The notes under the pieces are model-generated. The model worked only from the letters and a program-made list of their open reading frames with translations, was not told where the DNA came from and made no database searches. 8,412 bases of DNA from Pedobacter sp. (GTDB lineage: Bacteria > Bacteroidota > Bacteroidia > Sphingobacteriales > Sphingobacteriaceae). The stretch spans positions 1 to 8,412 of the forward strand of contig JAQBOT010000324.1 of the NCBI GenBank assembly GCA_028287885.1. Reading direction: 5' to 3'. Made by a program: the position numbers and the translations under genes. Below are positions 1 to 6,420 of the stretch, in pieces (positions within the stretch are counted from its first letter, which is position 1; the number at the start of each line of letters is the position of its first letter).

Positions 1-3
1 CGA

Positions 4-906
4 TCAGGGAGTTCTACTTTCTTGTATTTTGCAGTAAATTTGGGTATAATATGACATTCTGAGAACCGCATGTGCGAACCCTCTTGCCCCATCTCGGAAA
101 CCTCGGTATAAAATATAACTTCCAAAAAAAAATGCCGGTATTATAAATACACTATTCATTAGGCGATACTTAATTTTTTGTTTAATTGTCCAATTTTCAG
201 AAGGCTTCAATTTGCTGGACTTCAAGAACCTTGCTGCTTCCCAACTTGCATATTCATTGTGCTTTGTCATAAAGTTTGAAGTTCCGCGAAAGTCCTGATG
301 ATCGATTTTACTCTTGATTATGCCAACTTCCCCTTTAATTATTGGATGTTCATGAACTTCCATATCCAACTTACTCCAGTTTTCTTCATCTATATGTTCA
401 TATTCACCACTATTTACCTGGAACAATGCAAGTTTCCTTAGTGGATACCCCCCCTTTAGTTCTTTGCCTAAAAAGTAAACTGTGTAGTTTAACCAAAACC
501 CTTGTTTATCTGTCACCGCCAGTGTGGATGTTAATTCATGTTTGAACTTGTCGGTTAAATATTCATCCGCATCAAGAAACAGCACCCACTTTGTTTTTAA
601 ATTATGGTTCCTCAAATACCAATTTCTTTTTTTAGGGAACTTACCATTCCAAACAAACTCAATAACTTCAGCGCCAAAATCGGCTGCAATTTCTTTCGTT
701 CGGTCTGTGCTCCCTGAATCAAGAACAACAACCTTTGTTGCAAATTCCTTCCCTATAGCGGCGAGGCACTTAGGCAAGTTTAATTCCTCATTTTTTGCGG
801 GGATGGCAATTGTTAAATCAAGTTGGTTAAGTTCAATGTGGTTTACAACGCCTTTCCTCTTTCGAACCTCAGCCACTTCTTTTTCGAGCGTCAAATTACT
901 TTCCAT
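4..906 (-). CDS. GT2-family glycosyltransferase, WaaE/KdtX-like
   Basis: This is a complete 300-residue GT-A enzyme with stop TGA at 6-4. After about 29 charged residues the fold starts with LTIAIPAKNEELNL (31-44). It has VLDSGSTDRT (61-70) for nucleotide binding and the metal site LDADEY (111-116), with KKRNW (92-96) between them. VHEHP (184-188) is a later conserved block of this group. These features match the beta-1,4-glucosyltransferase-like WaaE/KdtX group, known from LPS core synthesis but widespread in exopolysaccharide clusters. Here the neighbours argue for repeat-unit assembly instead. A hydrophobic segment (about 252-268) near the C-terminus may anchor it to the inner face of the membrane. 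A run of nine T encodes Phe259-261, and a run of seven G falls at codons 151-153. No other Met precedes the fold, so ATG 906 is the only likely start. Sugar specificity is unproven. Confidence 0.9.
   Translation of the reverse strand: MESNLTLEKEVAEVRKRKGVVNHIELNQLDLTIAIPAKNEELNLPKCLAAIGKEFATKVVVLDSGSTDRTKEIAADFGAEVIEFVWNGKFPKKRNWYLRNHNLKTKWVLFLDADEYLTDKFKHELTSTLAVTDKQGFWLNYTVYFLGKELKGGYPLRKLALFQVNSGEYEHIDEENWSKLDMEVHEHPIIKGEVGIIKSKIDHQDFRGTSNFMTKHNEYASWEAARFLKSSKLKPSENWTIKQKIKYRLMNSVFIIPAFFFGSYILYRGFRDGARGFAHAVLRMSYYTQIYCKIQESRTP
891..906 (-). other. 16-base coding overlap between acetyltransferase and terminal GT2 gene
   Basis: The GT2 start ATG (906-904) lies within the last codons of the acetyltransferase, whose TGA ends at 891. 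The bases ahead of the start are A/T-rich, with no GGAGG-like box. Coupled translation is likely, and the two products are expected in similar amounts. Confidence 0.75.
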
Positions 907-1457
907 AACTTATTTTTATTTAAATTTCTTTCTTTTATGGGTTCACAGGGATGTCCAGAACATATTTTCCAAGCCGGCATATCTTTACTGACCACAGCAC
1001 GAGCCCCAATAATGCAGCCCTCGCCTATGGTCACGCCAGGATGAATAAAAGCTTCCGTAGCTATCCAGGCCTGGTCGCAAACTGTAATTGACCTAGTCAC
1101 CAATGGAAAGCCGGGTTTAGTATAGTCGTGAGTCCCTGTTACAAGGTGTGCCCCCTGAGACACCACGGCACGCTTTCCGATGGTGATCTTACCTTGCGAA
1201 TATAGAATGGCTCCGCTTGCTATTCCACATTCATCCGCCAGATCTAAATTCCAAGGAGCCCAGATTTTTACGCCTGGATAAACATGAACTCCTTTCCCGA
1301 CCTTCGCGCCAAATAGCCGTAGTAGAAAGGATCTCCAACTATGGAATGGTCTTGGTGAGAGATGAAAAAATAGTACTGCTGAAATAGTCCACAGCAATCG
1401 CGCTAATCTGTTCTTCAACGAAAAAGACGGACCTATATGCGTATCATGATTAACCAT
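891..1457 (-). CDS. WcaF-like O-acetyltransferase, left-handed beta-helix
   Basis: This 188-residue hexapeptide-repeat acetyltransferase should move an acetyl group from acetyl-CoA to a hydroxyl of a sugar in the repeat unit, most likely acting as a trimer in the cytoplasm. The N-terminal helix region with NRLARLLW (16-23), SPRPFHSWR (34-42) and LRLFGAKVG (46-54) is typical of WcaF, the acetyltransferase of colanic acid synthesis. IWAPWNL (65-71) and hexapeptide turns such as ITIGKRAVVS (91-100) and GVTIGEGCIIGARAVV (141-156) give the beta-helix. His110 in GTHD (108-111) is the likely catalytic base. Length matches the family. The hydrophobic stretch near 22-33 may pack against the helix or membrane. 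The start ATG at 1457 has no Shine-Dalgarno box. Its end overlaps the next glycosyltransferase by 16 bases. Homology to WcaF is strong, but the product here need not be colanic acid. Confidence 0.88.
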   Translation of the reverse strand: MVNHDTHIGPSFSLKNRLARLLWTISAVLFFHLSPRPFHSWRSFLLRLFGAKVGKGVHVYPGVKIWAPWNLDLADECGIASGAILYSQGKITIGKRAVVSQGAHLVTGTHDYTKPGFPLVTRSITVCDQAWIATEAFIHPGVTIGEGCIIGARAVVSKDMPAWKICSGHPCEPIKERNLNKNKLWKVI

Positions 1458-1480
1458 AAGACGTTTGGTGTTCTGACTGT

Positions 1481-2755
1481 TTATCCTCTGTATGATAGTG
1501 CATTAATGAGGCGCGATGTTGCTGCGTCTAAGGCAAAGTGCTTTTCATAGCATTTTCTCGCCTCTTTTTGCATTCTAATTTTTTGTGGATCAGATAAGTG
1601 CGTCCATTTCCTCAAGGCTGTGTAAGTTCCAGCTTCCGAGTCCTCTGCAACAATTCCTGCGTTTGATTCTTGAATCTCAGAACAAATGTTAACCTGATTT
1701 GAAATAAGGACGGGTTTACTGCAAGCAAGCGCTTCAACTACTGCAATTCCAAAATTTTCCTGATGACTTGGCAGAACAAAGGCCTCAGAGCCGTAAAATG
1801 CCCCCCATTTTTGCAGACCTTCAAGCATGCCGGGAAAAAAGACACTATTTCGAAGAATTGGACAATTATTGACAATGGTGGTAACTTCTTTTCCATATAC
1901 AGAATCAAGTCCAGGGCCTGCGATAACTAATTTCGGAAAATTCGGAGCATACTCGAAGTCCTTACCATTAAATTCGTGAAAGGATGTGCTCTGCTCCTGT
2001 GATATTCTTTGGCGTCCAAATTCATAAACAATTTGCCTATAGGCATTTATAAGTAGATCAACTCCCTTCTTCTTATCTATTCGGCCCAAAAAAAGTAGGT
2101 ATTTTTGGTTTCTCAACTGAGAACAAACGTTTAGAAAATCTTCATCCATACTCTTATTATATATCGGCGGCTCACAGATTCCAAGACCAACTATCAGTTC
2201 CCGTTTTGGTTTATATGGGGCGAAGGGGATTGTAGCTAACAGACACTCTTCTTTGCATGTAAAAAGTAAGCCATTTGCACTATTCACTACCTTGCTCTCA
2301 ATGAGTTTCCAATATACCCTGTTTCTGATGGCTTTTAGTTTTCTTCCTGTTGCCCTTTGAAAATACGGGTCAAGCATTCCATGAGGCATAATATATAAGG
2401 CTGGCAAAGTTACTAGACTGCCCTCTTTTCGGATTTGCTTTGCGTAGGTCAATAGGGCTTTCTTTACAGCAAATGTTTGATAAAGCCAAAGGCCATGAAC
2501 TATAATAGTGTCAAATCGGCTAAAATTATGTAACAACCAAGGAATCAACCTCTTGTTATACCTCCATGGCCCGGTGGTTGGCCCTAAGCCGTTAACATGC
2601 ACTAATTCAGTATCGTCTAAGTTTTCCTGGAAGTCCAAAGTGACTACCTCATTGAAAAACCCAACTTTCCTTACTTCTTCGGCCATTGTTTTTACGGCTT
2701 GGCTCACTCCCCCCTTTTCAGCGTCTAGCGAGTCTACGACATGAAGCAATCTCAT
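1481..2755 (-). CDS. GT4-family glycosyltransferase with an insertion in the donor domain
   Basis: This 424-residue GT-B glycosyltransferase probably extends the repeat unit in the cytoplasm. The N-terminus has the glycine loop EKGGVSQA (13-20) that starts most GT4 enzymes. VHGLWLYQ (86-93), PHGMLDPYF (124-132) and LFTCKEE (164-170) mark a GT4 group that I recall from polysaccharide clusters, often near WcaF-type acetyltransferases. The donor domain begins at LFLGRIDKKKG (221-231), with the conserved Arg and Lys for donor phosphates. E333 and E341 form the E-x7-E pair in ENFGIAVVE. Between the helix after that loop and the strand KLVIAGPG (275-282) there are extra polar residues (about 246-274), longer than the short link usual in the family. 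It starts in the ATGA overlap with the previous GT4 and ends 23 bases before the acetyltransferase gene. A run of six G lies at codons 14-16. Substrate unknown. Confidence 0.92.
   Translation of the reverse strand: MRLLHVVDSLDAEKGGVSQAVKTMAEEVRKVGFFNEVVTLDFQENLDDTELVHVNGLGPTTGPWRYNKRLIPWLLHNFSRFDTIIVHGLWLYQTFAVKKALLTYAKQIRKEGSLVTLPALYIMPHGMLDPYFQRATGRKLKAIRNRVYWKLIESKVVNSANGLLFTCKEECLLATIPFAPYKPKRELIVGLGICEPPIYNKSMDEDFLNVCSQLRNQKYLLFLGRIDKKKGVDLLINAYRQIVYEFGRQRISQEQSTSFHEFNGKDFEYAPNFPKLVIAGPGLDSVYGKEVTTIVNNCPILRNSVFFPGMLEGLQKWGAFYGSEAFVLPSHQENFGIAVVEALACSKPVLISNQVNICSEIQESNAGIVAEDSEAGTYTALRKWTHLSDPQKIRMQKEARKCYEKHFALDAATSRLINALSYRG
2752..2755 (-). other. ATGA stop/start overlap between two GT4 genes
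   Basis: On the coding strand ATGA holds the start ATG (2755-2753) of the downstream glycosyltransferase and the stop TGA (2754-2752) of the upstream one. This is the classic arrangement for translational coupling, and there is no ribosome-binding box in front. Confidence 0.85.
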
Positions 2756-3921
2756 CTAGCTTGTTCGGTTATGTTTAAGTAAATTTCTTCAATCTGATTA
2801 ATGGCAGCATCTAACTCAAACCGTTTAGCATTGTGTAGTGCCAATGATCTCGCAGTTTGGCTTTCCTTTTTTGGCATACAGATTATTGAATCGACAACTC
2901 TTGCAGAGTCGGCTGCCCACTTGTTTACATCTGATGGATTTGACGGCTTTAGACTGATATAAGTAGCCGACTTCCCGCCAACTTCGGTCATCGGTGGAAC
3001 ATTTGAGGTAATTACCAAACAACCACAAGCCATTGCTTCAGCAATCGGCCATCCAAATCCTTCAGCGTGGGATGGGAAAATCAACAAACTTGCACCAGCA
3101 TATGCGAAGTGAATTAGATCGTCCGTTGCGTCGACAATAAAATGTATGTCACATTTGAATTCAGATTCTTCAAAAACTTCTTTTAAATCATCCGACGGTG
3201 ATTCTCCAAAAAGTAGTAAAGGCAATTTTCGAATAGAAATGTGGCGCCAGGAATTATAGATTTCAATTACTCCTGGACGATTCTTGTACCACTGGTTACC
3301 CCCAACGTGCATTAAAAAGCCAGTTTTCAAACTAATCCCTATACATTTTTCTAGGTTCTCCCTAGCGGTCATGGTGTCTAATGGACGAAATTTGGGATTT
3401 AATCCATTATATACAACCTGACTTGTAACTGCCCTATCACCTAGAAAAGTCCTAAGAGTCTCTTCTGTGTTTATTGAAACAGAAATAAAGTGTTTTGCAG
3501 CTAAGTAGCCCCAAAGGATAAACTTTTGATAATAACTTCCGGTCCAACTTGTGAGATTTTCTTTAATTTCTCCCTTTGCAGATTGCAATGCGAGTAAGTC
3601 ATGGCAATGAATAACGTGTGCTTTTTTGCTGACCAATGGGACCCAAGGACCTAGTGCCTGATCCGTAAATACAAATAATGTTTTTCTTTTGCATTTTCTG
3701 ATTCGAACTTTTGCTACAAACGGAAAAATGATAAAAGAGTCTAGATAGCCCATCCATTTTTTTCCAATTAAGCCGAAAGGGAGCTTGGAAAAGATTGGCT
3801 TTGGTTGCCATATTTGAACATTATGCCCTTTATTCTGCATGCCAACAAACAACATTTTGGTGAAATTATCCATTGACCGCAACTTGAGGAATTTAGCGTG
3901 TGAAAACAGGATGATGTTCAT
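2752..3921 (-). CDS. GT4-family glycosyltransferase, mannosyltransferase-like
   Basis: This 389-residue GT-B enzyme is predicted to work at the cytoplasmic face on the lipid-linked repeat unit. The N-terminal domain has HCHDLL (105-110), the usual His-x-His-Asp strand end of GT4 proteins, and the interdomain region has YNGLNPKF (171-178). The donor domain opens with MHVGGNQWYKNRPG (204-217), including the Lys-Asn-Arg that contacts donor phosphates. It carries E287 and E295 as the E-x7-E pair in EGFGWPIAE, followed by NVPPMTEVGG (307-316). That last block is common in GT4 enzymes annotated as mannosyl- or rhamnosyltransferases, but the donor cannot be fixed from it. The start ATG 3921 overlaps the polymerase by 29 bases, and the stop overlaps the next gene by four, indicating tight coupling. 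No membrane span is evident. Family assignment is firm; substrate is not. Confidence 0.92.
   Translation of the reverse strand: MNIILFSHAKFLKLRSMDNFTKMLFVGMQNKGHNVQIWQPKPIFSKLPFGLIGKKWMGYLDSFIIFPFVAKVRIRKCKRKTLFVFTDQALGPWVPLVSKKAHVIHCHDLLALQSAKGEIKENLTSWTGSYYQKFILWGYLAAKHFISVSINTEETLRTFLGDRAVTSQVVYNGLNPKFRPLDTMTARENLEKCIGISLKTGFLMHVGGNQWYKNRPGVIEIYNSWRHISIRKLPLLLFGESPSDDLKEVFEESEFKCDIHFIVDATDDLIHFAYAGASLLIFPSHAEGFGWPIAEAMACGCLVITSNVPPMTEVGGKSATYISLKPSNPSDVNKWAADSARVVDSIICMPKKESQTARSLALHNAKRFELDAAINQIEEIYLNITEQAR
3893..3921 (-). other. 29-base coding overlap between polymerase and following GT4 gene
   Basis: The GT4 start codon (3921-3919) lies inside the last codons of the polymerase, in another frame, and the polymerase stop TAA is at 3895-3893. 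No Shine-Dalgarno box precedes the start, so re-initiation by ribosomes finishing the polymerase is a plausible route. The overlap shows that the two genes share one transcript. Confidence 0.75.
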
Positions 3922-5305
3922 AAGAATGACTGTAGGTTGAGCGATGATTATTCGTCGGAATTGCTTTCAATCTTGCACAACTTTTTTCGTTGAAGGAGGC
4001 TAAAGTTAAACCACCAAGTAAAGTGCAGAACCCCAACGAAGTTGGTTGTGCCCATCCGCCCTGTGCGATCAATAAAAACGCATAACTTATTAGTATCCAA
4101 GGTAGGAAGTTTCCGGAACTGAGTGTCTTGAAGCTTTGAAAAAGTATGCTTATAGCTAGTTTTAAGCGCAAAAATACAATAGTTAAGCCAAGGACTGGAC
4201 CAATTTCTCCTACCATCCTTCCCCATTCACCTTCAGCAATCAAGAATCCGCGTCCCCCAACGGTCAACATGGTCCCAACGTTTGTTCCCAACCCGATTCC
4301 ATATCCAAAGAATGGCTGATGCGAAGAAAGAGAAATGGCTTGGATCATGCCTCCTAAAAATCGGTCGAAAAAAACCCCATTTAGTCCGCCTTCTTGAGAA
4401 TTAGCAATATCAAATCTTGAGGTAAATGCCAGAGTTGCTGTGGTAAAATAGGTGGTAAAACTAAGCAAAATAACAAACCCGAATAATCCCGATACTACCA
4501 TAATCATCCCAAAAGCGTGTTTGGGTTTAAGAAACGTTGCAATTACGGTAAAAATAACAGTAATTAATACTTGAAAAAACAAGCTTCTACTTATTGAAAA
4601 TGGAATTGAAAGAACGAGGGCAATAGTTGACAATAAAAGCAATAGTCTGTTTACCTCCTTAAATTTGAACCAAAAGTACGTTATAAAGCAGGCGGCAAAA
4701 TTGAAAAACAACGTATTTCCATTTGTAAATGAAAATGTGCCTGAAGGGCGATAAAAGTTCATAGCTCCACTAAAACCTCCACCGGCATCCCCGCCAACGG
4801 TTTTGTTAACCCAGGCCGATTGGGGACTATAGAACTGGGTCATGATTAATAGGATCATTAAAATTGATATAACGAGGGTCGCCCGAGCGAATTTCAAAAC
4901 ATCTTCTTTATCCAACACTTTAGCCATTACAAAGATTAAAGGAAAATGAAGGAGAAATTGTCTTGAACCATACAGAGCTACATAGAAATTTCCATGACCT
5001 AAGAATAACGCTGTATACAAACCAAAAATGCCGATTAAACCCATCGAAATTGAATATTGGTTTAAATTCAGGGATCCATTACGCCATGCCTGAATTAAAA
5101 TCCAAATACAAAGAGGGTCTCGAATTACGAGTAATGGCCCTGCAAGTGAAGGTAGGAACCATTTTCTTAGTGCGCCTTCAAAAAGAAGAAGAAGAAAATA
5201 AATCCATATCCCTTTCTTGATTAAAACATTTGATGAATTTTTCAATTCTAACGCTCTAATTCTAATCTTGTCCGGCTTATCTTGTTGATGTGTTAAACTG
5301 TTCAT
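3893..5305 (-). CDS. Wzy/O-antigen-ligase-type polysaccharide polymerase, integral membrane
   Basis: This is a 470-residue membrane protein with roughly 11-12 hydrophobic segments (first about 33-43, last about 422-437), typical of Wzy polymerases and WaaL-like ligases. FEGALRKWFLP (42-52) followed by IRDP (61-64) is a signature I recall from a Wzy-like group in Bacteroidota, Verrucomicrobia and cyanobacteria. PSGTFSF (187-193) and the large outer loop of about residues 290-365, with PFFGYGIGLGTNVG (331-344) and AEGEWGRMVGE (357-367), also fit. It should join undecaprenyl-linked repeat units in the periplasm, while a ligase role is less likely but not excluded by sequence. About 30 residues after the last span form a His/Ser-rich cytoplasmic tail. 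Its final codons overlap the next gene by 29 bases. The ATG at 5305 gives a basic N-terminal lead before the first span. It sits between the GT2 and GT4 genes, as is usual in Wzx/Wzy-type clusters. Confidence 0.85.
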   Translation of the reverse strand: MNSLTHQQDKPDKIRIRALELKNSSNVLIKKGIWIYFLLLLFEGALRKWFLPSLAGPLLVIRDPLCIWILIQAWRNGSLNLNQYSISMGLIGIFGLYTALFLGHGNFYVALYGSRQFLLHFPLIFVMAKVLDKEDVLKFARATLVISILMILLIMTQFYSPQSAWVNKTVGGDAGGGFSGAMNFYRPSGTFSFTNGNTLFFNFAACFITYFWFKFKEVNRLLLLLSTIALVLSIPFSISRSLFFQVLITVIFTVIATFLKPKHAFGMIMVVSGLFGFVILLSFTTYFTTATLAFTSRFDIANSQEGGLNGVFFDRFLGGMIQAISLSSHQPFFGYGIGLGTNVGTMLTVGGRGFLIAEGEWGRMVGEIGPVLGLTIVFLRLKLAISILFQSFKTLSSGNFLPWILISYAFLLIAQGGWAQPTSLGFCTLLGGLTLASFNEKSCARLKAIPTNNHRSTYSHSYEHHPVFTR

Positions 5306-5326
5306 GAATTAACTATAGAAGATGAG

Positions 5327-6325
5327 CTAAAATGATTTCCAGCCAATCAACGATTTTGTCTTATAAATCAAGAAACTTACCCCCTTTGTGTCTCTTATTT
5401 GGTTTATAAAAATTCTAATTCTCTTAGCATTGTATAAACCAATAACTTTCGAAAAGTAGTAGACTACATTATCGGATAAGTTGTAAGCTTTATCTGGTGA
5501 GTACATCTCTAACTTGCATATATTAAATAGGTCTGGATATTTGCCAACGCAGTTAAAGCATATTTCAAAAAAAAAGCGGTCTACCTTTTCATTCCCATTT
5601 TCGCCTGCCAGCTTAAATATGATCATTTTGTAAGACCTTATTGACTCTATCCAAGATACCATTGCGGTGCGATCTTTACGACTTGAGAGGGAAGACAAAT
5701 TGCCTGAACGGTAAAGTGCGAGCGCTTTGTGATTAATAATTACGCCAGAAGATGATGCAACAACTCTGTAAAAGAATTCTCCATCATCGTTAAAGGACAA
5801 GTTTTCATTCCATAACCCAGATAGATCTATTAACCGCCTTGGAACTAGCCAGGCGCTGGGGATCATGTACGGGCTTTCAAGAAGCCATTTCACATGATTG
5901 AAGTATCTCGTCTCCCTTTGTTGATATGGCATGGGCGCATACGGCTTTGAAACATCTCGATCGAACCTGCGCCACTTTCCACCGATCAGGTGTAAATCAC
6001 CATAGCGTTCGTATGTTTCAACTTGGTATTTCAATTTGCCAGGATCTAACAGATCGTCTGCGTCAAGAAATTGAATTAGTTCACCTTTTGATTTTAATAT
6101 TCCGAAGTTTCTGGCGGCACTCGCTCCTCTATTCTTTTGACTATACACAACAACTCCATACTTTGTAAAACGAGTAGCAATCTCTAGCGAGGCATCCGTT
6201 GATCCATCATTGACAATAATGATTTCAGTGTGTTTATAGGTTTGATTTATAGCGGAGTAAATTGTATCTGCTATAAAACTTTCGGAGTTATATAGAGGAA
6301 TGATTATCGACACTAATGGGTTCAT
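5327..6325 (-). CDS. GT2-family glycosyltransferase (GT-A fold)
   Basis: This predicted inverting glycosyltransferase of 332 residues should use a nucleotide-sugar donor with a divalent metal. The GT-A domain is complete: it opens with VSIIIPLYN (5-13), then VNDGSTD (38-44) for nucleotide binding, NRGASAARN (65-73), and the metal-binding DADD at 88-91. NDDGEFFYRV (179-188) sits where GT2 enzymes keep the acidic catalytic base. Residues from about 220 to the end form a mostly helical tail without an obvious membrane span. The ATG at 6325 directly precedes the fold and has no Shine-Dalgarno box. The stop lies 21 bases ahead of the polymerase gene, so the two are probably co-transcribed. A run of nine T encodes Phe251-253. 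The sugar is unknown; domain architecture alone suggests addition of a sugar to the growing repeat unit. Confidence 0.92.
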   Translation of the reverse strand: MNPLVSIIIPLYNSESFIADTIYSAINQTYKHTEIIIVNDGSTDASLEIATRFTKYGVVVYSQKNRGASAARNFGILKSKGELIQFLDADDLLDPGKLKYQVETYERYGDLHLIGGKWRRFDRDVSKPYAPMPYQQRETRYFNHVKWLLESPYMIPSAWLVPRRLIDLSGLWNENLSFNDDGEFFYRVVASSSGVIINHKALALYRSGNLSSLSSRKDRTAMVSWIESIRSYKMIIFKLAGENGNEKVDRFFFEICFNCVGKYPDLFNICKLEMYSPDKAYNLSDNVVYYFSKVIGLYNAKRIRIFINQIRDTKGVSFLIYKTKSLIGWKSF

Positions 6326-6327
6326 AG

Positions 6328-6406
6328 GAACAAGAATGAACTGGAACTTACTTTGTGATCACTAAGGTGAATACAAGAACTTAAGGCGATTAGTAGATGG
6401 GAACTT
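6328..6406. repeat. Cluster of GAAC/GAACTT words in the longest intergenic gap
   Basis: The 95-base gap 6326-6420 holds GAAC at 6328, 6338, 6344, 6377 and 6401. Three of these extend to GAACTT (6344, 6377, 6401), which reads AAGTTC on the coding strand of the neighbouring genes. No hairpin terminator or clear promoter was found in the gap. This may be a regulatory region or a chance cluster. Confidence 0.3.
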
Positions 6407-6420
6407 TTGAAATAAAGACG

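Noticed and set aside
524..991. 155-codon open frame on the plus strand opposite the terminal GT2 gene
   Set aside because: It lies antisense to a gene with complete GT2 motifs, spans its start and the overlap with the acetyltransferase, and its translation shows no recognisable domain.
3948..4226. 92-codon minus-strand frame inside the polymerase gene
   Set aside because: It is a shifted frame of a gene with clear membrane segments; its product is Lys/Arg/Trp-rich with no domain, as expected for a shadow frame.
4963..5220. 85-codon plus-strand frame opposite the polymerase N-terminus
   Set aside because: It is antisense to the conserved FEGALRKW region and ends in a low-complexity charged stretch derived from the opposite hydrophobic codons.
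6326..6420. Rho-independent terminator in the longest gap
   Set aside because: No stable GC-rich inverted repeat followed by a T run could be found on the transcribed strand.
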